The notes: generated by a model from the letters alone, not told the origin. DNA of 11,297 nucleotides from Algoriphagus sp. (GCA_023255285.1 JALRIY010000061.1:1-11297); one strand, 5' to 3'. Positions 1 through 7,684 are shown, numbered from the stretch's first letter. Numbers and translations are program-made.

Positions 1-903
1 TGCTTCATGCTGGTAGCTTTTGCCACTTTTGGCCAAAATCTTCCTGTGATCCCCGTTAATTCAGCGTGGATTCAAAAAATTGAATCCTTGGCACCACAGC
101 AAACTCGCTTTCCAAGTTCTGGAACCAAGAAAGTCCTTCTTTTTTCCCTGCATACTGGTTTTGAGCATTGGGTGATCCCTCACACAGATGAGGTAATTAA
201 GGTGTTGGGAACTAAATCAAAACAATTTGAGGTCGTTGCTAGCAAAGATATCCATCAATTCGAAAAAGAATCACTCAGCCAATACGATGCCATTGTACTC
301 AACAACACCTGTTCAAAACCAGACCATCGGAATTTATTTTGGGATCAACTACGTCTAGAATCAGCAGCAGACTCTGTAGAAATAATGCTCAAAGCTCTAG
401 AATTAGAAACTAACTTAAGTGAGTTTGTCCAGCAAGGTGGTGGACTTCTCGTACTTCATGGTGCAGTAACCCTACTCAATAATTCAAGTCAATTTAGCTC
501 CCTTTTGGGGGCAAGTTTTGACTACCACCCCAAGCAGCAAGAAATTCAAGTGGAGCTTGTCAACCCAAATCATCCACTTGTTGCCGCATTCTCTGGAAGC
601 TCATTTAACCATGTAGACGAACCTTATTTCTATAAAAACGCCTATTCTGAATTGGATTTTACACCCCTACTTTATTTTGACAATGCTAAAATCCAAGGAC
701 AACGGAAAAACCAAGAATTGACCGAAGGAAGAACCTATGTTTCCTGGATTCGACCTGAAGGAAAGGGAAAGGTGATGTATATCTCCCCTTCTCACAATGC
801 GCAGAGTTTTGAAAATCCGGCCCTACTTCAATTCATGTTGGATGGACTTCAATATGTGGTCGGAGATGTTTCTTGCGATGAAACACCGCTTTTAAATCGC
901 TAA
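1..903 (+). CDS. Secreted ThuA-like domain protein (5' end outside window)
   Basis: The reading frame is open to the left edge. The first ATG (base 7) starts inside what looks like the hydrophobic core of a signal peptide (LVAFATFGQ, with probable cleavage after FGQ), so the true start is probably upstream of the window. The rest resembles the ThuA-like family, a class I glutamine-amidotransferase-like alpha/beta fold named after a trehalose-utilisation gene. Counting from the ATG, visible marks are a first strand (KKVLLFS, about 41-47), GGGLLVLHGA at 144-153, FNHVDEPY at 200-207 and the C-terminal GKGKVMYISPSHN block at 252-264. In Bacteroidota, secreted ThuA domains often accompany sugar-degradation enzymes, but the substrate and chemistry are mostly unknown, and nothing here reveals them. 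The gene stands alone before a strong terminator. Family call is good; function is open. Confidence 0.8.
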   Translation, partial: CFMLVAFATFGQNLPVIPVNSAWIQKIESLAPQQTRFPSSGTKKVLLFSLHTGFEHWVIPHTDEVIKVLGTKSKQFEVVASKDIHQFEKESLSQYDAIVLNNTCSKPDHRNLFWDQLRLESAADSVEIMLKALELETNLSEFVQQGGGLLVLHGAVTLLNNSSQFSSLLGASFDYHPKQQEIQVELVNPNHPLVAAFSGSSFNHVDEPYFYKNAYSELDFTPLLYFDNAKIQGQRKNQELTEGRTYVSWIRPEGKGKVMYISPSHNAQSFENPALLQFMLDGLQYVVGDVSCDETPLLNR

Positions 904-959
904 AATCTAACACTGTTTCCTGCAAATGATCTTTTTCCAAGAAGAATGACCTTGCCAAA

Positions 960-991
960 GGGTAGTCAACTAATGACTACCCCCTTTTTTT
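960..991 (+). terminator. Rho-independent terminator after the ThuA-like gene
   Basis: A perfect 8-bp stem, GGGTAGTC (960-967) with GACTACCC (975-982), encloses a 7-base loop. It is followed by CC and a run of seven T (985-991). It lies 57 bases after the ThuA-like stop codon and separates that gene from the next cluster. Confidence 0.88.
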
Positions 992-1048
992 GGTGTTTGG
1001 ATGCAGATTTATTCTTTGCCATTGCTTAAAATTTCACCAACTTTAACC

Positions 1049-1642
1049 ATGGAAAACGACAGTCTTGAGTCTTTGCAACTTTTTCTAGAGGATCCTATTT
1101 ACCTACTTCCTTCAGACCGAATGAAACTAAAGGAAGCATTACGCGGCTATTCTTCTCCAAATTTCCTCAAGTCTACTGACTCCATTGAAACTGTAAAAAT
1201 TGAACCTAATTCAAATGCAGCCAAGAAAGAATTAGAAGAGCTCAAAAACCTTGATACCACACCCATACCTGTTCAGGGAGGCTTTTCAAAAGGCGTTTTG
1301 ATTGTACATGAGGAATTGACCTTATCTCCTGAGGTGATGGATATGTTGGTCAAAATGTTGAATGCTTGCGGTTATTCCATGTCGGAGGTAGGCTTAGTTT
1401 CCTCAGAGAATCTTGTAACAAGAAGTATGGAAGATTTTCATAATTTGAATGGGCATGTGGTCCTAAAATTTGGGAGAATTAAACACCCCATTCAACAACT
1501 TCCCTTCTCCTTGTATGAAATTCATGTAGAGGGTGAAACTGAATATCTTTTTGCGGATGCACTTAGCACCATCGCAGAGGATAAAGCGTTAAAGAGACAA
1601 CTTTGGGGAGCACTACAACTCCTTTTTAACCTAAGTTCTTGA
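1049..1642 (+). CDS. Conserved hypothetical protein, possibly HolD (DNA polymerase III psi)-like
   Basis: The protein is soluble and about 197 residues long. I chose the ATG at 1049 (MENDSLESL) over the in-frame ATG at 1001, because 1001 lies only 10 bases after the T-run of the preceding terminator and would leave no room for a promoter or leader. I do not recognise the gene with certainty. The N-terminal third is charged and probably helical, a low-complexity linker follows, and the C-terminal half looks like a compact alpha/beta domain. That domain begins with a hydrophobic strand (KGVLIVHEEL), then a helix starting LSPEVMDML, a second strand and a final helix (KRQLWGALQLLF). This order resembles the psi subunit of DNA polymerase III (HolD), which also has a strand, a helix beginning near 'L(T/S)', and a terminal LW-containing helix. 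The resemblance is a by-eye impression only. The gene leads a four-gene co-directional cluster; the DUF3817 gene follows within 5 bases. Confidence 0.75.
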   Translation: MENDSLESLQLFLEDPIYLLPSDRMKLKEALRGYSSPNFLKSTDSIETVKIEPNSNAAKKELEELKNLDTTPIPVQGGFSKGVLIVHEELTLSPEVMDMLVKMLNACGYSMSEVGLVSSENLVTRSMEDFHNLNGHVVLKFGRIKHPIQQLPFSLYEIHVEGETEYLFADALSTIAEDKALKRQLWGALQLLFNLSS

Positions 1643-1647
1643 GTAAA

Positions 1648-1959
1648 ATGAATGCGAAACAACTACTATGGGCCAAACGATTCAAATGGATAAGTTTGGC
1701 GGAAGGCCTTTCATTTATTCTGCTCTTAGGGATTGCAATGCCTTTAAAATATGGATTTGGTATGCCTCTAGCTGTGAAATACTTGGGATGGCTTCACGGA
1801 CTACTTTTTGTGGTGTATGGATATGTGGTATTCCCTACAGCTAACCACCTTAATTGGAGTTTTGGCCGAACTTTTTTCGCTCTTGTGGCTTCTGTTTTAC
1901 CTTTTGGTCCCTTCCTATTTGATCGTAATTTGAAAAAGAGCCAACAAACCAAATTTTAA
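1648..1959 (+). CDS. DUF3817 family small integral membrane protein
   Basis: A 103-residue protein with three hydrophobic segments: about 15-31 (ISLAEGLSFILLLGIAM), 43-62 and 74-91. It carries the family landmarks AEGLSFILLL, MPLKYGFGMPLAVK, GWLHGLLF and LPFGPFLFDR. Its length and topology fit DUF3817, a family of short inner-membrane proteins of unknown function that is widespread in Bacteroidota and Actinobacteria. I start it at the ATG at 1648. A TTG at 1639 would overlap the upstream stop codon and add three residues. The next gene begins one base after its stop, so co-transcription and coupled translation are likely. No catalytic residues or ligand sites are evident. Confidence 0.88.
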   Translation: MNAKQLLWAKRFKWISLAEGLSFILLLGIAMPLKYGFGMPLAVKYLGWLHGLLFVVYGYVVFPTANHLNWSFGRTFFALVASVLPFGPFLFDRNLKKSQQTKF

Positions 1960-1960
1960 G

Positions 1961-2980
1961 ATGGCACTGATCAGTAAAAAAAAGATCATCTATCCAATTG
2001 GTTCTGGCCTTAGAACATACCTCACCAATTACGGTAGAGAGGTAGATATTCCAATTCATTACCACGAGCTACTTCGGTATTCCAATTCCATTGCACTATA
2101 CGACTCCAAGGAACAAGACACCTATTGGGAAACTGTATTTTACGAACAAAGTGACCGGGAAGAGATCCATCAAAACGTAAAAAAGATCTATGCACTACTC
2201 AAGGCAGGTGGAGACATGTCTGTAATGGATCACCTCTACATCGACCGAATTGACCTCTGTGTTTATGGAAATACGCAACCTTTCCGTGTACGAATGGTGA
2301 ATCGTATCAACGATAACTTTGACTATTTCTATATCAAAAATGCGGATGCTTCTCGTGTGTATGGTCTTGAATTAGAAGATTTGCTTTCTCCAAATCGAAT
2401 TAGCTACCTGGTTCATAAGAACACACTTATCGAAGAGCATATTGCGGGTATTCCCGGAGAAAAATTTATGCGCCTTCACATGGAAGACCCGAATTTGAAT
2501 CCGATCCGATTGGCTAAGGAATTTGTCAAATTTAACGAGCGTTGTTTTGTTCGATTATTAGGGGACATGCATTCCTCCAATTTTGTCATTGATGTTACTC
2601 CTGACTTTGAAGAAACGCATTACAGAATCCGGGCCATTGATTTTGATCAACAATCTTATGAAGGCAAAAAATCCATTTATCTACCCCAGTATTTCAAGGA
2701 AAATAATGCGTTGATTCAGCTAGGGATGGAATACATCACCCCTGAATCCATGCGACAATACCAACGAGAAGAACGTGCACTCATTGCCACACGAGTCAAA
2801 TCTTCCCACTTAGAATTAGAAGATATTTTACAGACAATGGAGAAAGACCAGCTTGCGCCAGCTACTAACGTGGATCAATTAAAAAACGAGCTTGCAAAAC
2901 ACTACCAAGTTGATTCGTTTTTGCATTGTAAATCCATGGGGGAACTCTTGCGAAAAAGTTTATCACTAGTAACCAAGTGA
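1961..2980 (+). CDS. Kinase-like protein with APH/protein-kinase-fold motifs, unknown substrate
   Basis: A soluble protein of 339 residues. It has the two signatures of the aminoglycoside-phosphotransferase/protein-kinase fold. The first is LLGDMHSSNF at 199-208, matching the catalytic-loop pattern (H)GDxHxxN with D202 as candidate base and N207 as candidate metal ligand. The second is AIDFDQ at 225-230, matching the metal-binding IDFD/DFG-like motif. In front is a plausible hinge (LIEEHIAGIPG, about 156-166) and a lysine in YIKNAD (126) that could be the nucleotide-binding lysine. A glycine-rich loop is not obvious. The C-terminal 90 residues are helical and charged, without known motifs. 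The substrate could be a small molecule, lipid head group or protein; the sequence does not say. It starts one base after the DUF3817 stop codon. I do not recognise a named gene. Confidence 0.82.
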   Translation: MALISKKKIIYPIGSGLRTYLTNYGREVDIPIHYHELLRYSNSIALYDSKEQDTYWETVFYEQSDREEIHQNVKKIYALLKAGGDMSVMDHLYIDRIDLCVYGNTQPFRVRMVNRINDNFDYFYIKNADASRVYGLELEDLLSPNRISYLVHKNTLIEEHIAGIPGEKFMRLHMEDPNLNPIRLAKEFVKFNERCFVRLLGDMHSSNFVIDVTPDFEETHYRIRAIDFDQQSYEGKKSIYLPQYFKENNALIQLGMEYITPESMRQYQREERALIATRVKSSHLELEDILQTMEKDQLAPATNVDQLKNELAKHYQVDSFLHCKSMGELLRKSLSLVTK

Positions 2981-3016
2981 TCCCAAAAAATATCCAATGA
3001 GCAAAAATTGTACACC

Positions 3017-3895
3017 ATGAGAACCCAAAAAACTAATTTTGCCAATTTTCAATGGATAGATCTTGAAAAACCAAGCTCAACTGAATTGTCCACTATCATT
3101 GAGCCTTACGGATTGAGCCCACACCTCATCAAGGACCTTGTTCAAATTGGACACCTCCCAAAAATTGAAAAAGTGGGAGAATTTAATCTTATGATTTTGC
3201 GTGCCTTTAGTGCTAATCCCAATGGTAAACAAACTACCATACCAGAGTTAAGTAATAAGATAGGCTTCTTTTTTACTGGAGAAATTTTGATAACCGTACA
3301 CCAAAAACCCTTTGCTTTTTTACAGGAATTACATGGCCATTATGAGAGTCCCGAGGAATTGATTTTAAAAATACTTGCAGAAATGATTGCTACGTATGAA
3401 AGCCCCGCAAATTGGCTTTCTGAAGAAATGGACCAGTTTGAAGAAGATATATTCTTAAACAATGGAAATCGGTTTTCTGTCGAAAACTTATATTTCGCTA
3501 AGACTAAAGCAAGAGCTTGTAAAAAGGTAATTCAACTCACACAAACCGTACTGAACCATTTAATAGTACATTCCAAAAATCAAACCCAACTCCAAGACGT
3601 AAAAGAAAGTGCTTCTAGTCTACTACTCCAATTTGAAGATTTTTTAGAAGAAGCAAATTCCCTTTTAAATACTTATTTGTCAAGTACTTCACAGAAAACG
3701 AATGAGGTTATGAAGTTACTGACTATTTTTTCCGCGTTTTTCCTTCCCCTCACCTTTTTGGTCGGCGTCTATGGGATGAATTTTAAGTTTATGCCTGAAT
3801 TGGGTTGGGAATATGGATATTTCGGCACTTGGGGTGCTATGTTCGGAATTTCAACACTAATTTTCTTTTGGTTTAAACGAAGGAAAATCATTTAA
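3017..3895 (+). CDS. corA: CorA-family divalent metal cation transporter
   Basis: A 292-residue inner-membrane protein of the CorA Mg2+/Co2+ channel family, which acts as a homopentamer. It shows the usual layout: an N-terminal cytosolic alpha/beta domain (to about residue 150), a long stalk helix (about 160-235), then two transmembrane helices at the C-terminus (about 234-252 and 268-286). The selectivity-filter signature YGMNF sits at 252-256, straight after the first helix, and the protein ends in a basic tail (KRRKII). The loop after GMN (KFMPELGWEYGY) matches the periplasmic loop of typical homologues. I prefer the ATG at 3017 to a TTG at 3008. The gap to the kinase-like gene is 36 bases, so it may be the last gene of that operon. 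Metal preference (Mg2+, Co2+, Ni2+ or Zn2+ efflux) cannot be read from sequence alone. Confidence 0.93.
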   Translation: MRTQKTNFANFQWIDLEKPSSTELSTIIEPYGLSPHLIKDLVQIGHLPKIEKVGEFNLMILRAFSANPNGKQTTIPELSNKIGFFFTGEILITVHQKPFAFLQELHGHYESPEELILKILAEMIATYESPANWLSEEMDQFEEDIFLNNGNRFSVENLYFAKTKARACKKVIQLTQTVLNHLIVHSKNQTQLQDVKESASSLLLQFEDFLEEANSLLNTYLSSTSQKTNEVMKLLTIFSAFFLPLTFLVGVYGMNFKFMPELGWEYGYFGTWGAMFGISTLIFFWFKRRKII

Positions 3896-3912
3896 AGACA
3901 AGCAACATCCCT

Positions 3913-3945
3913 TAAAAAAATCCAAAAAGAGGTCTTTTTCTTTTC
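3913..3945. terminator. Possible bidirectional terminator between corA and rmlA
   Basis: AAAAAG (3924-3929) pairs with CTTTTT (3934-3939) across the loop AGGT. On the + strand the stem is followed by CTTTTC. On the - strand it is followed by a run of seven T (the A-run at 3914-3920). It sits in the 62-base gap between two convergent genes, where a shared terminator is expected. The stem is short and A/T-rich, so confidence is moderate. Confidence 0.5.
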
Positions 3946-3957
3946 TTAAAGAAAAAA

Positions 3958-4818
3958 TTAATGCACAAGACGTCTTAGGTAATCACCATAACCACTTTTT
4001 CCTAGTTTGGCTGCCGCTTCAAGAAGCTTTTCCTTTCCAATAAATCCACTTCGATAAGCTACCTCTTCGATACATCCAATTTTCAATCCTTGTCGTTCTT
4101 CAATGACTTCCACAAATTGAGCCGCTTGAAGCAAAGACTGATGGGTACCAGTATCCAACCATGCAGTGCCCCTGTTGAGAATGGCTACTTGAAGTTGGCC
4201 TTTCTTGAGGTATTCATTGTTTATATCAGTAATCTCTAGTTCCCCACGAACACTAGGCTTGATATTTTTTGCTATTTCGACCACTTGATTATCGTAAAAA
4301 TACAAGCCTGGCACAGCATAATTCGATTTAGGTTGAGTAGGCTTTTCTTCGATAGAAATCGCTTTTTGATTGGCATCAAATTCTACCACTCCATAGCGTT
4401 CGGGATCATTGACATGGTAAGCAAAAACCACTCCCCCATCCGGGTTGGTGTTTTCTTGCAAGGTCTTGTACAAGCCAGAACCGTAAAAAATATTATCACC
4501 AAGCACCAAGGCTACTTTATCCTTTCCGATAAACTCTTCTCCGATGATAAAGGCTTGAGCCAATCCATCGGGGCTAGGCTGCACTGCATAGCTTATCTTA
4601 CAGCCCACATGTGATCCATCACCCAACAACTTTTGAAAAGCGGCAGAATCATCTGGAGTGGTAATGATGAGAATTTCCTGAATACCTGCCATCATCAACA
4701 CCGATAAGGGATAATAAATCATGGGTTTGTCGTATACCGGCATAAGTTGCTTACTCACTGCAATGGTAAGGGGGTACAAACGTGTTCCAGAGCCTCCTGC
4801 TAAAATGATTCCTTTCAT
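3958..4818 (-). CDS. rfbA: Glucose-1-phosphate thymidylyltransferase (dTDP-glucose pyrophosphorylase)
   Basis: RmlA/RfbA condenses glucose-1-phosphate and dTTP to dTDP-glucose and pyrophosphate. This is the first step to dTDP-L-rhamnose and other deoxysugars of surface polysaccharides. The 286-residue length is typical. The nucleotide-binding signature LAGGSGTRLYP is at 6-16, followed by KQLMPVYDKPMIYYPLS (23-39). LGDNIFYG at 106-113 carries the metal-binding Asp108, and WLDTGTH is at 220-226 with Asp223. I start it at the ATG at 4818 because MKGIILAGG is the family's standard N-terminus; an upstream ATG at 4863 adds 15 unconserved residues. It is transcribed alone: corA converges on its 3' end and a glycosyltransferase gene diverges from its 5' end. 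No rmlB, rmlC or rmlD lies in the window, so the rest of the pathway must be elsewhere. Confidence 0.96.
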   Translation of the reverse strand: MKGIILAGGSGTRLYPLTIAVSKQLMPVYDKPMIYYPLSVLMMAGIQEILIITTPDDSAAFQKLLGDGSHVGCKISYAVQPSPDGLAQAFIIGEEFIGKDKVALVLGDNIFYGSGLYKTLQENTNPDGGVVFAYHVNDPERYGVVEFDANQKAISIEEKPTQPKSNYAVPGLYFYDNQVVEIAKNIKPSVRGELEITDINNEYLKKGQLQVAILNRGTAWLDTGTHQSLLQAAQFVEVIEERQGLKIGCIEEVAYRSGFIGKEKLLEAAAKLGKSGYGDYLRRLVH

Positions 4819-4884
4819 ACTAACTAAAAATGTTAAACTTGAATAAACAAAAGTAAGGTCCAATCTAGATTAAAAAAATCAATC
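4819..4884. promoter_or_regulatory. Divergent intergenic region for rmlA and the glycosyltransferase gene
   Basis: These 66 bases separate two divergent start codons, so they should hold both leaders and at least part of two promoters. The stretch is strongly A/T-rich. I looked for the Bacteroidota pattern (TTTG near -33 and TAnnTTTG near -7) on both strands and found only weak partial matches, such as TAAACTTG on the + strand. The call rests on gene geometry, not on a recognised box. Confidence 0.4.
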
Positions 4885-6120
4885 ATGCGAATACTGCTCA
4901 TTTCCTTGGGAACTCAGGGCGATATCGAGCCTTTTTTATCCCAAGCAGCTTTACTAGAAGCGGAAGGTCATGAAATCCATTGCCTTTTCCCAGAGCAATT
5001 TAGAACGCTAGTTATTGAATTGGGTTATGGCTTCTCGGGTTTTGATGCGAGGTTTCTAGAATTACTTACCTCGGATTTTGGAAAGGCCTTTTTAGGAGGA
5101 GAAGGGAGTTTTTTAGAAAAAGGGAGAAACTTTTTTAAACTCATTAAAGCATCCTTCAATTTACAAGCAAACCTACTAAATCAACAAAAAGAGGTAATCC
5201 TAGAGGTAAATCCAAATCGTGTATTCTTTCATCCCAAGGCCGTATATTGTCTTTTAGCTGCTTTAAATCACCCAAAAAAATTTATTCAGCTAAGCCCAGT
5301 ACCCTGCATCCTTCATGCACATCAGGATTTTCCTCACCTTGGCTTATCCAAATTAAAACCCTTCAATTCCAAATGGAACCTATGGAGTTATAAACTGATA
5401 AGTAATTTAAAATACCTAGTCATCTGGAAATATCTCAAACCACATCGTTCTGATTTTTCAGAACTACCGATCAGTAAAAAATCACTTGCGGAATTTGAGC
5501 GCAATGGAATGACCACCTGGTACCAAATCTCTCCTACACTATTTCCCAAACCCGCTTATTGGCCAGAAAATGCTTTAGTAACCGGGTATTTGATCCGAAA
5601 CCAAAAACAAAACTATGTGCCTGATCCCAAGTTGGTGGCTTGGTTACAAAAATATCCAAAGGCCATCTTACTTACTTTTGGATCGATGGTAAATCATCAC
5701 CCAGAGCAAATTTCTGAGGTGATTTTGAATACCTTAGAGAAACATCAGATTCCAACGATTGTCAACTTGTCTTGGGGAGGATTGGTAAGGACAAAAACTA
5801 GTGCTGACTTATTCTTTTTCGTCGAAAAAATCCCTTATGACTGGGTTCTCCCTAAACTTTATGGAATCATCCATCATGGAGGATCAGGTACCACGCATAG
5901 TGCCGCCAAATCAGGTGCTGTGCAATTGCTTGTTCCTCATATCATGGATCAGTATTTTTGGAATCGTTTGGTAGCAAACTTGGGTTTGGGCCCACTAGGA
6001 ATTCCCATTTCAAACCTAAAACCAAAGTCCTTTGAAAAAGTGGTATTAGAATTTTGGAATAGGAAAGAATTTAAAAAGAAAGCTGCAGAGATTGCTATAA
6101 AAATTGAACATGAAACATAA
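4885..6120 (+). CDS. GT1-family glycosyltransferase, sterol/macrolide UGT-like
   Basis: A 411-residue GT-B fold enzyme of family GT1, the group containing sterol 3-beta-glucosyltransferases and antibiotic glycosyltransferases. The N-terminal acceptor domain opens with MRILLISLGTQGDIEPFLSQA, the hallmark 'GTqGDvxPfl' start. The C-terminal nucleotide-sugar domain shows LTFGSMV (263-269), HHGGSGTT (330-337, diphosphate-binding loop) and PHIMDQYFWNRLV (351-363), then GPLGIPI. There is no signal peptide; the enzyme is probably cytosolic or membrane-peripheral. Acceptor candidates are a hopanoid or other isoprenoid lipid, carotenoid or secondary metabolite; none is indicated here. Its 3' end overlaps the start of the GH32 gene, implying co-transcription. 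It diverges from rmlA, which makes a dTDP-sugar, but donor use of that sugar is speculation. Confidence 0.9.
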   Translation: MRILLISLGTQGDIEPFLSQAALLEAEGHEIHCLFPEQFRTLVIELGYGFSGFDARFLELLTSDFGKAFLGGEGSFLEKGRNFFKLIKASFNLQANLLNQQKEVILEVNPNRVFFHPKAVYCLLAALNHPKKFIQLSPVPCILHAHQDFPHLGLSKLKPFNSKWNLWSYKLISNLKYLVIWKYLKPHRSDFSELPISKKSLAEFERNGMTTWYQISPTLFPKPAYWPENALVTGYLIRNQKQNYVPDPKLVAWLQKYPKAILLTFGSMVNHHPEQISEVILNTLEKHQIPTIVNLSWGGLVRTKTSADLFFFVEKIPYDWVLPKLYGIIHHGGSGTTHSAAKSGAVQLLVPHIMDQYFWNRLVANLGLGPLGIPISNLKPKSFEKVVLEFWNRKEFKKKAAEIAIKIEHET

Positions 6121-7636
6121 GCATTATTCCAATTGGATGAATTTCAATCAAGCAAAACATTTTATTTTGATTTTACTGAGCATTGGTACGCTGCTTTCTT
6201 GTACAACGAAATCAGTCCCTTCATTTCAAGAAAATAATTTGGAACAATTCCGCCCTGCCTACCATTTCACCCCTGCCAAAGGATGGATGAATGACCCCAA
6301 TGGACTGATCTTTATTGATGGTGAGTACCACCTATTTTTTCAGCATTATCCAGATAGCACCGTATGGGGCCCGATGCATTGGGGACATGCTGTTTCAAAG
6401 GATTTGCTCACTTGGGAAGAGTTGCCCATTGCCCTATTTCCCGATAGTTTAGGCTATATTTTTTCTGGCAGTGCCGTCTTAGACGAAAAAAACAGTTCAG
6501 GCCTTGGCAGCACAACAACTCCTCCATTAGTGGCCCTATTTACCTACCACGACCCCAAAGGCGAAAAAGAGGGCACTAAAGATTTTCAAACGCAAGGGCT
6601 CGCCTTTTCCCTAGACAAAGGGCAGACTTGGCAAAAGTATGAAGGGAATCCCGTGCTGAAAAATCCAGGAATTCGGGACTTTCGCGATCCCAAAATCACT
6701 CAAATTACCCAAGCAAATGGAAAATCAACTTGGGTAATGACCCTTGCTGCAAAAGATCGTGTCCACTTTTACGAGTCAGCAAACCTGAAAGAATGGGCTT
6801 TCTTGGGTGAATTTGGCCAGGGTGTGGGAGCTCATGGAGGCGTTTGGGAATGTCCAGAATTACTTTCCATGAACTCACCAGATGGGAGTCAAAAATGGGT
6901 TTTATTAGTTAGTATGAATCCAGGAGGACCTCAAAAAGGGTCGGCCGCGCAGTACTTCATTGGGGACTTCAAGAAAGGTACATTTACCCCAGACGATACC
7001 ATGATCCGTTGGTTGGATTACGGTCCCGACAACTATGCGGGAGTTACTTGGGCCAATATTCCCGAAGGTCAAAACCGAACGCTTTGGATCGGTTGGATGA
7101 GTAACTGGGATTATGCTCAGGTAGTCCCCACCTTGACCTGGAGATCTTCCATGACGGTACCACGAGAAATTAGTCTATTTGATGTAGATGGAACGCTTTT
7201 GCTAAAATCTGCGCCTGCCAAAGAACTAGAAAAGCTAAGAGGTAAGGCCTATGACCTGTCAGGAAATGAATCCTTGTTGCCAAGTGCTGCAGTAGAGATC
7301 TTGGCTGAAGTAACTAGAGACGATAACTTTTCCATGATGCTATCTAATGAACTGGGGGAGGAAGTTATCATTAACAAAGAAATGGGACTGGTTACTGTTG
7401 ATCGAAGGAAAGCAGGAAAGGCATCTTTTCATCCGGATTTTGCAGCGGCACATTCCGCACCCATGTCCTGGACAGCAAACAAACTACGAATTTTCTTAGA
7501 TGCCTCTTCCATTGAAGTCTTTGTCAATGAGGGAGAATTGGTACTCACCTCTCTCCTTTTTCCTTCTTCTCCATGGAAGAAGTTATCGGTACAGCAAGGT
7601 TTGAAATCTTTAGAAATAAGGGAGGTACATCCCTAA
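6110..7636 (+). CDS. GH32 fructan hydrolase lipoprotein (levanase/exo-inulinase/invertase type)
   Basis: A glycoside hydrolase family 32 enzyme that cleaves beta-fructofuranosyl bonds in levan, inulin or sucrose. From the ATG at 6110 it has 508 residues. A lipoprotein signal peptide ends at the lipobox LLSC (Cys31), so it is probably anchored to a cell-envelope membrane. The five-bladed propeller carries the catalytic triad: WMNDPNG at 59-65 (nucleophile Asp62), FRDP at 191-194 (transition-state stabiliser Asp193) and ECPEL at 247-251 (acid/base Glu247). The C-terminal beta-sandwich ends in the typical LDASSIEVFVNEGE stretch. Starts at 6104 (TTG), 6110 (ATG, overlapping the glycosyltransferase stop by 11 bases) and 6137 (ATG, giving a shorter and more usual signal peptide) are all possible. 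No SusC/SusD pair or fructokinase gene is near, so it is not in a standard utilisation locus within this window. Confidence 0.95.
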   Translation: MKHKHYSNWMNFNQAKHFILILLSIGTLLSCTTKSVPSFQENNLEQFRPAYHFTPAKGWMNDPNGLIFIDGEYHLFFQHYPDSTVWGPMHWGHAVSKDLLTWEELPIALFPDSLGYIFSGSAVLDEKNSSGLGSTTTPPLVALFTYHDPKGEKEGTKDFQTQGLAFSLDKGQTWQKYEGNPVLKNPGIRDFRDPKITQITQANGKSTWVMTLAAKDRVHFYESANLKEWAFLGEFGQGVGAHGGVWECPELLSMNSPDGSQKWVLLVSMNPGGPQKGSAAQYFIGDFKKGTFTPDDTMIRWLDYGPDNYAGVTWANIPEGQNRTLWIGWMSNWDYAQVVPTLTWRSSMTVPREISLFDVDGTLLLKSAPAKELEKLRGKAYDLSGNESLLPSAAVEILAEVTRDDNFSMMLSNELGEEVIINKEMGLVTVDRRKAGKASFHPDFAAAHSAPMSWTANKLRIFLDASSIEVFVNEGELVLTSLLFPSSPWKKLSVQQGLKSLEIREVHP

Positions 7637-7684
7637 TCCTCTTTCATGAATAGGAAGTCAAATTGGTCAAGGATTTGAAACTGA

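Noticed and set aside
992..1048. Bacteroidota-type promoter before the gene at 1049
   Set aside because: TTTG at 996-999 and TA-rich stretches are present, but spacing to a TAnnTTTG box is wrong in every alignment I tried.
4285..4614. 109-codon + strand open frame inside rmlA
   Set aside because: It is antisense to a strongly recognised gene, and its translation has no recognisable motif.
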